Counted from the first letter of the stretch, positions 36,683-46,883 are shown. The stretch is 64,000 nt of DNA from Neobacillus muris (GCF_943193175.1 NZ_CALPDF010000017.1:1-64000), one strand, 5' to 3'. The notes: generated from the sequence alone by a model not told the origin. A program made the numbers and translations.

Positions 36683-37354
36683 TTATTTTCGCAAATTAAT
36701 GTCAATTTGCTGATTTGCATTCATGGTAATGACAATATCGGCCATTCCAACAAACAGACCATTATCGATAACGCCAGGGATTAGATTCAGGTCTTTTTCT
36801 AAAACTTCTGGATGAGTAAGATCCTGGAAGCTGCAGTCCACAATATAATGACCGTTATCCGTCAAATAAGGAATGCCGTCTTTTTGCCGCAGCTTGGTGC
36901 TTCCCCCAAGTTCTTGAATATATTTGCTTGTCATCTCTACTCCAAAAGGCAGAACTTCAACTGGAAGCGGGAAGGAGCCCAATTGATTCACCATTTTTTT
37001 AGAATCGGCGGCCACAATAAATGTCTTCGCTGCTTTGGCGATTATTTTCTCTCGCAACAGAGCTCCACCGCCGCCTTTTATTAGATTCAAATCACTGCTC
37101 ACTTCGTCAGCACCGTCTATCGCCACGTCAATTTGCTCTATTTCATCAAATGAAACCAATGGGATGCCTAGTTCTAAAGCTAATTTTTCTGTTTGAATGG
37201 AGGAAGGAATACCTCTTATCGATAAACCTTGTTGGACAAACGTTCCTAGTTTAAGAAGGGTATAATAGACCGTAGAACCTGTGCCGAGTCCTACGACCAT
37301 ACCGTCTTTGACAAAATCTGCAGCTTTTTCTCCAACCTGTTTTTTCTCATTCAA
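36683..37354 (-). CDS. rpiA: Ribose-5-phosphate isomerase A
   Basis: A 223-residue RpiA that interconverts ribose- and ribulose-5-phosphate. It shows GLGTGSTVYY near residue 24, DGADEV near residue 80 and KGGGGALLREK near residue 93, covering the substrate and catalytic residues. The open frame extends to 37435 and includes an ATG at 37372. TTG 37354 is preferred: GGAGAA lies 6-9 bases upstream and the protein then begins with the typical NEKKQVGEKAADFVKDGM. It is the first gene of the cluster. Confidence 0.93.
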   Translation of the reverse strand: MNEKKQVGEKAADFVKDGMVVGLGTGSTVYYTLLKLGTFVQQGLSIRGIPSSIQTEKLALELGIPLVSFDEIEQIDVAIDGADEVSSDLNLIKGGGGALLREKIIAKAAKTFIVAADSKKMVNQLGSFPLPVEVLPFGVEMTSKYIQELGGSTKLRQKDGIPYLTDNGHYIVDCSFQDLTHPEVLEKDLNLIPGVIDNGLFVGMADIVITMNANQQIDINLRK

Positions 37355-37752
37355 GGAAAATTCTCCTTTCATTGACCATCGGCGGTTTGTGATCAAATCT
37401 TTAGCCATTATTATGATTGGCCTGTTAATAGGCAAATTATTTCCCTATATCCTGCTAAGATTCCAATTGGATGGAGATGCGCCTTCAAGCATAGCCGAGA
37501 GATTACCTAAATCGGCTTTTTAAATACCAAGTAACTTTTAATAACCAAAGGTTTTTTCGTAACCATGATACTCCCCAAGGCAATGGCCGTCAAGAAAACT
37601 ACTCATCAAGAAACTATGTAAAAGAACTTTTATTTTCAAAAAACTTAATGGTACAACCCTGAAACACAAAGCCGTTCACTAAGCCATGTCATTATTGGCC
37701 TTCTCTAATAGAAATGGTATAATTTAGGTAAAAAAAGAGGTGCCATTTCAAG
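37355..37752. other. Intergenic region between rpiA and a divergent membrane protein gene
   Basis: Nearly 400 bases without a supported gene. The rpiA side must carry the promoter of the pentose phosphate cluster, but I could not fix it. On the plus strand a good sigma-A promoter is visible: TTGGCC (37695-37700), 17-base spacer, TATAAT (37718-37723), for the next gene. Confidence 0.55.
37695..37723 (+). promoter_or_regulatory. Sigma-A type promoter for the 37753 gene
   Basis: TTGGCC, 17 bases, then a perfect TATAAT, ending 29 bases before the predicted TTG start. Confidence 0.6.
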
Positions 37753-38025
37753 TTGCTTAGTAAATTATCAATTCTATTCGCAATAATTGGCGGACTGTTC
37801 CTCGGTGCATCATATATTTTTACACCCTATATAGAGCCGCTAATGGCTACAGGCTTTGTTATCATGTTTATTGGATTAATCATAAGTTTTGGCGCCATGT
37901 TCAAAAAGGAACAAGGAAAAATGAAATTTATGGCTGTTGCCGTGTTTTTCATGCTTAGTTTCCTTATTTCATGGAATGACCCATTCCAAATCATAAGGTT
38001 ATTGACCTGGATTAAGGTACATTAA
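37753..38025 (+). CDS. Small membrane protein, three TM segments
   Basis: A 90-residue protein with three hydrophobic segments (about residues 6-26, 31-48 and 58-74), one with small-residue helices (GGLFLGASYIF). No family is recognised. It starts with TTG, with GAGGTG about 11 bases upstream and a clean sigma-A promoter. It stands alone and is followed by the GGCTGTC-ended repeat. Confidence 0.6.
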   Translation: MLSKLSILFAIIGGLFLGASYIFTPYIEPLMATGFVIMFIGLIISFGAMFKKEQGKMKFMAVAVFFMLSFLISWNDPFQIIRLLTWIKVH

Positions 38026-38053
38026 AAGCAATAATGAAGGGCTGAAAAAAATC

Positions 38054-38174
38054 AAAAGAGGCTGTCCATTAAGGGGTCTGACTCCATGCCAATAGATAGA
38101 ACGGTTTTTTTCAAAATACCATTATTATATCACGGCGTGGTGTCAAGCCTCTTTGTTTTTTGACAGCCTCTTTT
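38054..38174. repeat. 121-base element with 13-bp terminal inverted repeats
   Basis: AAAAGAGGCTGTC at 38054-38066 is repeated inverted as GACAGCCTCTTTT at 38162-38174. The interior holds GGGGTCTGACTCC and no open frame. The GGCTGTC(C/T)ATTAAGG(G/T)GTCTGACTCC start recurs in the hairpin near 59431. It reads as a MITE-like or REP-like element, or as a repeat reused as a terminator for the flanking convergent genes. Confidence 0.5.
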
Positions 38175-38200
38175 AAGATTTATTTCATTCATTATGACCT

Positions 38201-39016
38201 TCAGTTTTCAGCTAAATGATTTAAAAAGAACCAAACACTTTTAGAAAGCCGTTCAGCTGGGCGGGTGATCACGTTTGTCGTAACCGGAGATGGGACATAA
38301 CCATCCCAAAACTGTAACCTGCCACATGATTCTTCCATTTCCACAGAAGATTTTAATACGACGCCACAGCCCATCCCCCCCATCACAAATTGTTTAACCG
38401 CTTCCGTTGAAAAGATTCTCTTAGTCGGCTGACCTATTTGAGCATACATGGATAAAGGAATGTCAGCAGGAAGGAATACCGTATCTGATTGCATTGAGTA
38501 TGCCGGTTGAATTCCAATTAGTTGATCGTCGGAAACCTTCCTAATCCTTAATGAAAAATGGTCTTCCGGCGGTGTTAATGTGATGCCAATATCGATCGTT
38601 CCCAGCCTCACCAGCTCCTCAATTTCCTCATCATCTCTTATTTCCAAGTCAACCGTGATATTTGAATGGTTTTCATTAAAGCCAAGGATGATCTTTGGCA
38701 ATAAGTATGTGCCCACTACTTGCGAGGTGCCTACCACAATCCTGCCACGGCTCCCTTCTTGAAACTCTTCCATTGCCCGATAGATTTGCTCCTCTAATGA
38801 AAGCATCGATTCAGCATATTCCAATAATGTGAGGCCAGCATCTGTCGGGGTAATCATTCTTCCCACCATCGTATACAATGGAACCCCAACCTCTTGTTCC
38901 AGCCTTTTTAGCATCATCGAGATAGCTGGCTGACTGACATGAATTTCCTTGGCCACCTGGCTGATGCTTCCTGTATGGATGACTTTTTTAAGTAAAGCCA
39001 AGTGATTCGTATTCAT
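38201..39016 (-). CDS. LysR family regulator
   Basis: A 271-residue LysR-type regulator with an N-terminal HTH (SISQVAKEIHVSQPAISMMLKRLEQEVGVPLY) and an effector-binding domain containing RIVVGTSQVVGTYLLPKII. It is slightly short for the family (about 290-300). ATG 39016 is used because GGAAGTG lies upstream; ATG 39031 has no site. It is divergent from the cysteine desulfurase-like gene across a 124-base AT-rich gap, so it may control that gene in relation to sulfur supply, as CysL-type proteins do. That role is inference. Confidence 0.85.
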   Translation of the reverse strand: MNTNHLALLKKVIHTGSISQVAKEIHVSQPAISMMLKRLEQEVGVPLYTMVGRMITPTDAGLTLLEYAESMLSLEEQIYRAMEEFQEGSRGRIVVGTSQVVGTYLLPKIILGFNENHSNITVDLEIRDDEEIEELVRLGTIDIGITLTPPEDHFSLRIRKVSDDQLIGIQPAYSMQSDTVFLPADIPLSMYAQIGQPTKRIFSTEAVKQFVMGGMGCGVVLKSSVEMEESCGRLQFWDGYVPSPVTTNVITRPAERLSKSVWFFLNHLAEN

Positions 39017-39122
39017 CTTTTTCACTTCCATAATTTTTTTATTATGATTTTATAATATTAATTATATTTGTATTATACCTAAATTACTGTCAGAATAAGG
39101 CTATAGATTCTCATTTTTTTAA

Positions 39123-40376
<1,254 letters not shown>

Positions 40377-40406
40377 AAATAAAAAGGTACTCTCTTTAAA
40401 ATGCAG

Positions 40407-40440
40407 AGCCATTCAACGAGGAATGGCTTTTGCTTTTTTT
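40407..40440 (+). terminator. Terminator of the desulfurase gene
   Basis: AGCCATTC-aacgag-GAATGGCT followed by TTTGCTTTTTTT, about 30 bases after the stop. Confidence 0.88.
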
Positions 40441-40448
40441 AAAACAAA

Positions 40449-40479
40449 AAAGCACTTACTCAGATTGAATAAGTGCTTT
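40449..40479 (-). terminator. Terminator of the YiaA-like gene
   Basis: On the minus strand AAAGCACTTA pairs with TAAGTGCTTT and is followed by TTTTGTTTT, 20 bases after the stop at 40499. Confidence 0.85.
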
Positions 40480-40498
40480 GACCAATCATGGGAAAATT

Positions 40499-40969
40499 TT
40501 ACTCTCTTTCTCTTGCTCTCTGCGTATCTCGAATATTCTTTTGGACTGTAATTGCTGCAAATACACTAAGAACAAATGCCATGCCATAGAATCCCTTTTC
40601 ACTTAGAACAATACTTCCTGCATTAAATAACCCGATACCCATTAATGCAATTGATACAATAAGGGCAAACCAACTAATCCCATAATAAATATTGGTAACC
40701 GGTATTCCCTCTTCTTTATCTCTTACTGCCTTTTGCAAAGATACTGCTGAATAGAGTCCGAATACTAAAACGGCAAAGTAATACCCTTTTTCGTTCAGCT
40801 CCATTTCCGCATTATATAAGCCGATAAGGTAAGCCGCAGCACCTACTAGCAGGGCCGCCCAGGATGCCCCTTTAAATGCGGGTGTCGGTTCGCCCTCTTT
40901 CCTTTCCACTTTCCATTTTGAAGCATTTTGTTTTTCTTTATCTAACAAAACCTCATTTTCATTAGACAT
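40499..40969 (-). CDS. YiaA/YiaB-type membrane protein
   Basis: A 156-residue protein with a charged N-terminal 30 residues and four membrane segments arranged as two similar two-helix units. Each unit ends with a 'K-G-Y/F-Y/F ... A-V-x-x-Q-K' pattern ([21 protein letters not shown] and [21 protein letters not shown]), the hallmark of the YiaAB two-helix family. The ATG at 40969 follows GGGGGAGG; the longer frame to 41014 has no site. Function of the family is unknown. Confidence 0.8.
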   Translation of the reverse strand: MSNENEVLLDKEKQNASKWKVERKEGEPTPAFKGASWAALLVGAAAYLIGLYNAEMELNEKGYYFAVLVFGLYSAVSLQKAVRDKEEGIPVTNIYYGISWFALIVSIALMGIGLFNAGSIVLSEKGFYGMAFVLSVFAAITVQKNIRDTQRARERE

Positions 40970-41000
40970 TGATTGTTTTGCCTCCCCCCATTTTATCTCA

Positions 41001-41035
41001 AAAAAATAGAGCACCGCAGATAGCCTGCAGCGCTC
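41001..41035 (-). terminator. Terminator downstream of the ABC operon
   Basis: On the minus strand GAGCGCTGCAG-gctat-CTGCGGTGCTC is followed by TATTTTTT. It lies about 100 bases after the Rieske remnant and likely once ended that operon. Confidence 0.75.
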
Positions 41036-41137
41036 CTATCTAACCCTATTATATAAAAATTTTTTGTAAAGGATAGATTATTTTTTAAATTTTCAATTTT
41101 ATGTTACTTACAACGTTCCTAACGTAACACCTAACTC

Positions 41138-41482
41138 TCATAGCCAGCGGCGGTAGGCAACAGATAACAAATCGGCCTTATCGTTCAGCTCCATCTGCAA
41201 ATCCAGCAGAAGCAGTTCCGGTTTTTGCGTCTCGATAATCCACTTGTCCTGTTCAAATACCGTATCCTGAAATTTCATAAAATCCGCATCCGACACTGCA
41301 AATCCATAATTTCGAGAAACCACCATAAAAACATAATCCGTGAAGTTCTCCACTACACGCGTTCCCGCTGCTTTTTCTTCATATGGACCGCAAACTAAAG
41401 TTTTTTTGGAAGGATCCTCAAATTCCTCTATATACGGTAAATATCTCTTGATAGGGGGTACTAAGCTTAGCAGGCAACCCAA
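41138..41482 (-). pseudogene. C-terminal remnant of a Rieske-type ring-hydroxylating oxygenase
   Basis: A 114-codon frame whose last 60 residues (QDTVFEQDKWIIETQKPE ... KADLLSVAYRRWL) resemble the C-terminus of the alpha subunits of Rieske non-heme iron oxygenases. The Rieske cluster domain and the iron-binding triad that should precede it are missing. It begins 4 bases after the stop of the ABC binding protein, so about 250-300 N-terminal residues have been deleted. No ribosome binding site of note. It is probably non-functional but indicates that the transporter once supplied an oxygenase substrate. Confidence 0.65.
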
Positions 41483-41485
41483 TAC

Positions 41486-42502
41486 CTAATTCTTTGGCAA
41501 GAATTCCGTTGTAAAAATGGTTTTTGCGTCAAATGTTTCTTTTAAAACACCTAAATCATGCAGCTGTTCGATCAGGGTAGCCCAACGCTCCTCTGTCATA
41601 TACCCTACCCCATGCTCTGCGGCATCTTGTCCATAAACAAAATCAGCCTGCGATTCAGATTCAAAATTCAACGACTCTAATTCAATGTCAGGATCATCCT
41701 TTTGAATGATTTTGTTAATTTCCTTATATGTGTCTTTGTACTGATTCCATCCTTCAACAAAAGCAGTGGTCATTGCTGTGACGGTTTCCTTGTTTTTCTC
41801 TAGGTAGTCTTTTGTAACATATAAAACAATATTGTAAGGGTCATAGCCCGCATCAGAGATCAGTTTTGTTTCTACCTCTACTCCTTCTAATTTTGCAAAG
41901 TAAGGCTCTGATGTCACAAAAGCCTGGGTTACTGCATTTTCATCGTTAATAAAGTTGGTAAGTTGTCCTGTATGGGTCAATTCCTGGACCTTGCTTAGAT
42001 CGTATTTCGATTTTAGGAATTCCCAGTACACAATTCCTGGCTGAATATACACTTTTTTGCCATTTAATTCATCAAAATCATCTATCCCTTTGCCTTTATG
42101 AAACATAAAAGCCTGTGGGCTTCCCTGCATCGCTGCCGCAACAGCTACCAGTTCAATTCCTTCATTTCGGGCATTGACAATTTGGTCCGCATGCGCAAGA
42201 CCAAATTCCGCCTTGCCGGATGCCACCATATTAATTGAAGAAACTTGCGGGCCGCCCGGTTCAATTGTGACCTTCAAGCCATTTTTTTCAAACAGTCCAT
42301 TTTCCTGTGCTGTATACACCCCGCCGTGCTGCGCTTTTGCAAACCAGTTCAATACGATTTTTACATCAGTAAGTTTTTTTCCATTTTCCCCCGAGCTTTC
42401 TCCAGCAGACGAACTGCCCGACTCTTCCCCGCCGCAAGCGGCTAAGATAAGCAACAAAGCCAATCCGATGAAGAGTAATTTTATTTTTTTGAAAGCCTTC
42501 AT
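41486..42502 (-). CDS. ABC transporter substrate-binding lipoprotein (NMT1/SsuA-like)
   Basis: A 338-residue periplasmic-binding-type lipoprotein: signal peptide with lipobox LAACG (Cys23), a Ser/Gly/Glu linker, then the NMT1/THI5-like fold (LNWFAKAQHGGVYTAQENGLF, ASGKAEFGLAHADQIV). This family binds pyrimidine precursors, sulfonates, nitrate or other small compounds, so the ligand cannot be named. GGGGGAAAAGGAA precedes the ATG. It is the third gene of an ATPase-permease-binding protein operon. Confidence 0.9.
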   Translation of the reverse strand: MKAFKKIKLLFIGLALLLILAACGGEESGSSSAGESSGENGKKLTDVKIVLNWFAKAQHGGVYTAQENGLFEKNGLKVTIEPGGPQVSSINMVASGKAEFGLAHADQIVNARNEGIELVAVAAAMQGSPQAFMFHKGKGIDDFDELNGKKVYIQPGIVYWEFLKSKYDLSKVQELTHTGQLTNFINDENAVTQAFVTSEPYFAKLEGVEVETKLISDAGYDPYNIVLYVTKDYLEKNKETVTAMTTAFVEGWNQYKDTYKEINKIIQKDDPDIELESLNFESESQADFVYGQDAAEHGVGYMTEERWATLIEQLHDLGVLKETFDAKTIFTTEFLPKN

Positions 42503-42532
42503 TTCCTTTTCCCCCTTTTTATATGTAATGAT

Positions 42533-43387
42533 TTATTTTTCAACCTTCATTGCTGATTCGTGCCATGACCGAAGCGTGTAGTGGGAAATCAAGCTGACCA
42601 GAAGATAAAAAACAATTCCAAAAATGGCGCCGCAGATCGCGCAGGCAAACAAATACGGTGTCTTCAGCTGAACAGCTGCAACGGTGATCGCATATCCCAG
42701 ACCGCCTTTTCCCCCGCCAATCCCAGCTACAAATTCTCCAGTGATCGCACCAATGATGGCTAGCGTACAGGAGATTTTCAAACCTGACATGATATAAGGC
42801 ATCGCTGCTGGAATTCTTAGCTTCCACATCGTTTGCCATTTGGATGAGTTGTATAATGTAAATAAATCATTCATATTTTTATCGACCGAATTCAGTCCCA
42901 TCAAAGTATTGGATACGACTGGGAAAAATCCAATTAAAAAGGCGATGATGACGATTGAGTTATATCCTGAACCGAACCAAATAACGATGATCGGCGCAAC
43001 CGCCACAACCGGTATGGTTTGCAGGATAACTGCATATGGGTAAAGACTAATCTCAATGATCTTGGAGCTGGCTAAAACAACTGCACCAGTGATCCCAACG
43101 ATCGCACTGACTAAAAATCCAATGACCGATTCCGTCACCGTTATTTGGATAGCCGGCCACAACATATTCCAATCTTCTATCGCAGCATTCAAAACATCCG
43201 TCGGCTTCGGCAGGATAAAAGGCTTGATATCCAGCAGCATCGGGATGAACTGCCATATTGCAAGAAAAATAATGAGGGCCGCAATGGGACCGATTAAGGA
43301 TAGCTTAAACTTGAATTTCTCCCTCGTAATCTCTCTTGTCTTGGCTGCCATTTCTTGATTATTAGTGACTGCTGTTTGGACAGGCAT
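42533..43387 (-). CDS. ABC transporter permease (SsuC/TauC/ThiX-like)
   Basis: A 284-residue inner-membrane permease with about six membrane segments and the EAA-type loop ...SKWQTMWKLRIPAAMPYIMSGL near residues 190-212. Its ATG overlaps the stop of the ATPase gene (TAATG), giving coupled translation. It pairs with the flanking ATPase and lipoprotein as an importer of the nitrate/sulfonate/taurine superfamily. Confidence 0.92.
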   Translation of the reverse strand: MPVQTAVTNNQEMAAKTREITREKFKFKLSLIGPIAALIIFLAIWQFIPMLLDIKPFILPKPTDVLNAAIEDWNMLWPAIQITVTESVIGFLVSAIVGITGAVVLASSKIIEISLYPYAVILQTIPVVAVAPIIVIWFGSGYNSIVIIAFLIGFFPVVSNTLMGLNSVDKNMNDLFTLYNSSKWQTMWKLRIPAAMPYIMSGLKISCTLAIIGAITGEFVAGIGGGKGGLGYAITVAAVQLKTPYLFACAICGAIFGIVFYLLVSLISHYTLRSWHESAMKVEK

Positions 43388-44169
43388 TATACCAGCTCCC
43401 TTCGGCCCATACTGTGTTCAAGACTTTTGGAGGCCATTTCCACATACTCGTTAAACCTGGTAATGGTCCTTTCGCGCGGATAAGGCAGATCGACTTCGAT
43501 CAATTTAGAAAGTCTTCCTGGGCGCGCAGACATCACAGCAATTCTGGAAGATAAATAGACTGCTTCATAAACATTATGGGTAACAAATAGAATTGACGTA
43601 TTTTCTTTTTTCCAGATATCCAACAAATCCATCTGCAAGGTTTGTCTTGTCATTTCATCTAACGCTGCAAAAGGTTCATCCATTAACAGCATTTTTGGTT
43701 TTGCTGCAAGAGCGCGGGCAATCGAGACTCGCATTTTCATTCCCCCGGAAAGCTGCCTTGGGTACGATTTTAAATAGTCCTTTAAACCGACCATTTCTAA
43801 TGCGTTTATGGCAGTTTCTTTTCTCGCCTTTTTATCAGACCCTCGTAATTCCAGGGGCAATAGGACATTATCCAGCACAGATCTCCATGGAAGCAAATTG
43901 GCATCCTGGAAGACAAATGCGATATCATTCGTATTTCGAATCACCTCTTTCGGGTCTTGTCCAAACACTTCCACCTTTCCGTTTGTTACGTTGCCTAAAC
44001 CTGCAGCCATTCGTAGGGCTGTCGATTTCCCGCAGCCTGATGGACCTAGGAAACTAATAAATTCACCTTCTCTGATGGACAAATCAAATTGGCTAAGAGC
44101 AATAGTTCCGGTATTGTAAACCTTATCAACCTGCCGGAAGCAAACTACTTCTTTTTGAATGGCTCCCAT
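43387..44169 (-). CDS. ABC transporter ATP-binding protein (SsuB/TauB-like)
   Basis: A 260-residue ATPase with Walker A GPSGCGKST (near residue 42), Q-loop VFQDANLLPW, signature QLSGGMKMRVSIARAL, Walker B KMLLMDEPFAALD and H-loop VTHNVYEA. It is the first gene of the operon. Its 370-base upstream region holds a 10-bp inverted repeat and a cre-like sequence (44407-44420). Confidence 0.94.
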   Translation of the reverse strand: MGAIQKEVVCFRQVDKVYNTGTIALSQFDLSIREGEFISFLGPSGCGKSTALRMAAGLGNVTNGKVEVFGQDPKEVIRNTNDIAFVFQDANLLPWRSVLDNVLLPLELRGSDKKARKETAINALEMVGLKDYLKSYPRQLSGGMKMRVSIARALAAKPKMLLMDEPFAALDEMTRQTLQMDLLDIWKKENTSILFVTHNVYEAVYLSSRIAVMSARPGRLSKLIEVDLPYPRERTITRFNEYVEMASKSLEHSMGRRELV

Positions 44170-44222
44170 TGCCGTCCCTCCTTCATCTTAATCGCTTATA
44201 GATTCATTGGAATGGTGTAATC

Positions 44223-44303
44223 AGTGTTAGATCTTATTACAATCAAACAACTAAACTCTCTGGTCCATGTTGATTTTTCAATCATGTTATATAATCTAAC
44301 ACT
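44223..44303. promoter_or_regulatory. Separated 10-bp inverted repeat in the ABC operon promoter region
   Basis: AGTGTTAGAT (44223-44232) and ATCTAACACT (44294-44303) are exact inverted copies 61 bases apart, just upstream of the ATPase gene. They could be paired operators for looping. A cre-like TGAAAACGCTGTCT lies further up at 44407-44420. Confidence 0.4.
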
Positions 44304-44431
44304 CTTTGTAATATAGTCACATTATATAGTTTTCTGAATCATTTGACATTAGCTATTTGTTACAAACTTTTCGATTCTTATTGGTCATTTCAACTAAAAA
44401 TCTCAATGAAAACGCTGTCTTTTTTCACATA

Positions 44432-44467
44432 ACAAAAAGGGAAGAAAAACATCATGTTTTCCTTCCC
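44432..44467 (-). terminator. Terminator of the amidase gene
   Basis: On the minus strand GGGAAGGAAAACATGATGTTTTTCTTCCC followed by TTTTT forms a strong hairpin about 75 bases after the amidase stop. Confidence 0.8.
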
Positions 44468-44539
44468 TCTCCATATTGATCATAAATATAAAATTAGGGT
44501 CCAATTGTCTGCACTGTGATTATTCACATCGAAAACCTT

Positions 44540-45727
44540 TTATCTATTTTCAAGTAATTCCACATAACGAGTTACCCATTTGAGCAATTTCAAATCTTGT
44601 TTTTCATTGGCAATGAAAGATAACCCGATTGGGAGCCCGTTTGCTGCTTCAATTGGAATCGTCACTTGCGGAAAGCCCGTTAATCCAGCCATGCAGGTGA
44701 GTTCCATCGTTTTTGAACGATAGCGCTCCATTTCTTTGACTGATAAGTTCCGTAATGGTGCCTCCCCAGGGGCCGTTGGAATTACTAATAAGCCATTTTC
44801 TCCAAGCAAATGGGACAATTGATTTTTTATGTTTGTTTTTTCTAAAATAAGTGATTCATATTCATTGGAATCCAATGTACTTGCCCACTGGAATCTCTCA
44901 GCAATCCCGGGTCCAAATTTGGGAGCCACCTCTTGAATCCAAGCGCCATGTTCCTTCCATATTTCGATTCCTTGTATCCTCCTAAATAACTCAGCCCAGG
45001 CTGACAACCCATTTTCTGCAGCCTTTATGTAATGTTTGTTTAAATTTGACTCTTTCAACAAGTCGAAGGCTTTCCATAATCGATCCTTTGTATCCCCTTC
45101 AACCAAGCTCCAGGCAGCTGTTTCGAAAAATAGCTGAGAGAAGACGGTATCTTCCAAGCTATCTTCATTAGGAATGAGGAGTTCGCCAACCTCCAGTAAT
45201 AATTTTGTATCCCGCGCCATCCAGCCGACCGTATCAAAACTTTTAGCAAGGGGGATGACTCCCTCTATATTGACAAGTCCATGTGTTGGCCTAATGCCAT
45301 ATATCCCGCAATAAGAGGAAGGGATCCGAACAGATCCTCCTGTATCCGTACCGAGAGCAAAATCAACGAGTCTTGCTGCAACTGCAACAGCAGAACCACT
45401 TGAAGAGCCTCCTGGAATCCGGTCAGCACCGCGTGGATTGATCGGAGTCCCATAATGATAATTTTCCCCATTTAAACTATACATTAGTTCATCTGTATGC
45501 GTAGTTCCTGTAAGAGACGCCCCATTTTTTAACAATTCATCGATCACAGGGGCATTTTGAGCTCCAGGCGGATGGGTTTTCAGCCAGTCTGGATTTCCAG
45601 CGCTATTGCGGATATTCTTGATTTCAAAGACATCTTTAACGGCAAAGGAGATGCCATTAAATTTTCCAGATGCTTTTGGGTTTAGATTTAATTCCTTATT
45701 AATAAAGGCACCCCAATGATCATTCAT
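44540..45727 (-). CDS. Amidase signature family enzyme
   Basis: A 395-residue amidase-signature hydrolase. The Ser-cisSer-Lys triad is visible: Lys in FAVKDVFE (near residue 31), then GGSSSGSAVAVA (near 107) and GTDTGGSVRIPSS (near 128). The protein is shorter than GatA (about 480) and lacks other Gat genes nearby, so it is more likely a catabolic amidase. ATG 45727 has GGAGGGGACAAT upstream; the frame to 45766 has no site. Whether it works with the adjacent ABC importer is unproven, since a terminator separates them. Confidence 0.88.
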   Translation of the reverse strand: MNDHWGAFINKELNLNPKASGKFNGISFAVKDVFEIKNIRNSAGNPDWLKTHPPGAQNAPVIDELLKNGASLTGTTHTDELMYSLNGENYHYGTPINPRGADRIPGGSSSGSAVAVAARLVDFALGTDTGGSVRIPSSYCGIYGIRPTHGLVNIEGVIPLAKSFDTVGWMARDTKLLLEVGELLIPNEDSLEDTVFSQLFFETAAWSLVEGDTKDRLWKAFDLLKESNLNKHYIKAAENGLSAWAELFRRIQGIEIWKEHGAWIQEVAPKFGPGIAERFQWASTLDSNEYESLILEKTNIKNQLSHLLGENGLLVIPTAPGEAPLRNLSVKEMERYRSKTMELTCMAGLTGFPQVTIPIEAANGLPIGLSFIANEKQDLKLLKWVTRYVELLENR

Positions 45728-45860
45728 ATTGTCCCCTCCATAATAACAGTCCAAATTTAATACCATCTATTATAATTAGAAAATTCTAACAGGTCATTGG
45801 TATTTTGACTAAATTTGAAATCGGATTTTGGTAATATTCACAAATGCTATTTTGGGAAAA

Positions 45861-46643
45861 CTATTTCATATTGTTTTTAAACTCATCATAGTCTGTTTTC
45901 ACATAATGAAAAGCTGCAGCAGTTCCGCCATGGTCAGGGTGGGTCAGCTTCAACAGCTTCTTGAATCTAGCTAAAATTTCCTTCTGGCTGGCAGTTTTTG
46001 AAAGACCTAGTTTCTGTCGATAATCAAGTTTTGGGGGTGTTGAGGCATTCTGAGGCTTTTCGGGGTCTTTTTTGCCTTGTCTTGCCATTTCTTCTTTTAT
46101 CTTCAAGAGCTCCTTTCGCAATTCAATATTTTCCTCCAGTACTTTTTTTGTTTCCATTTGTAATTTGTTATTCTCCGATTCAAGGCTCAGCATTTCTTTA
46201 TGTAATTTGTTTCTTTGCTGGATAAGTGCTTGGATGGAAGTCTTATGGATTTCTTGGATTCCTTTAATATGATCATCCTGTGCTTTAATTTTGATTTTTA
46301 AATCGCGAATCGTTTTATCCTTATCAGAGGGCCTATGCTTCATTAACCTTTGTTCATTTGAAAGGTATTCAGCCATCTGATTCCCCTTGCCAATCTTTTC
46401 GATTTTTCCTTCAAACAGCCAGCGTTTGACGACCTGAATGCCAATATCAGGTGCAACCCCTGCATCCTTTAAAAGGAAGATCGCTTGATCGGTATCGTGA
46501 AATATACAATCTTTAGTCCGCACTCCTGACTTGCCTTCATAGGTGATTTTTTGCTCGCGAAGCCATCGTCGAACTGTTTGGACACTTCGATCATCTTCTA
46601 ATCCAGCAGTTTTTAATAGGTCAAAAGCTTGATCTGTATTCAT
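45861..46643 (-). CDS. J-domain protein with tandem HTH-like repeats
   Basis: A 260-residue protein of unusual build. Residues 3-37 and 51-86 are two related repeats, each 'DQA-x-x-LLK-x-AG' followed by VRRWLRE-QKI or VKRWLFE-GKI, a pattern typical of excisionase/MerR-like helix-turn-helix units. Residues 105-190 form a long coiled coil. Residues 205-258 are a J-domain with His235-Pro-Asp in LTHPDHGGTAAAF. J-domains stimulate DnaK; the N-terminus may bind DNA or a partner. GGAGGATAC precedes the ATG. The upstream gap has a hairpin with a T-run (46726-46748) that could attenuate it. I do not recognise a named protein. Confidence 0.75.
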   Translation of the reverse strand: MNTDQAFDLLKTAGLEDDRSVQTVRRWLREQKITYEGKSGVRTKDCIFHDTDQAIFLLKDAGVAPDIGIQVVKRWLFEGKIEKIGKGNQMAEYLSNEQRLMKHRPSDKDKTIRDLKIKIKAQDDHIKGIQEIHKTSIQALIQQRNKLHKEMLSLESENNKLQMETKKVLEENIELRKELLKIKEEMARQGKKDPEKPQNASTPPKLDYRQKLGLSKTASQKEILARFKKLLKLTHPDHGGTAAAFHYVKTDYDEFKNNMK

Positions 46644-46883
46644 CGTATCCTCCTCGATTAGCGTAAGTCCCTGACTCTCATAGTTATCTTAAAGCAGTAA
46701 GTGAAGATTGTGAATGGTTAAAAAAGCCTAAAACATAAGGCTTCTTTTAGGTATGAATCTCTCGGCAATAATAAGGACAAACAATAGGTCATTTGACTCA
46801 TATCTTCAACTAATCCATTATAGATATACAAACCATTTGTTTCGCAGAAATTATGATTGGATGCCTAAAAGGAGAATCTGTTT

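Noticed and set aside
44540..45727. GatA subunit of the amidotransferase
   Set aside because: Protein is too short and no gatB or gatC is adjacent.
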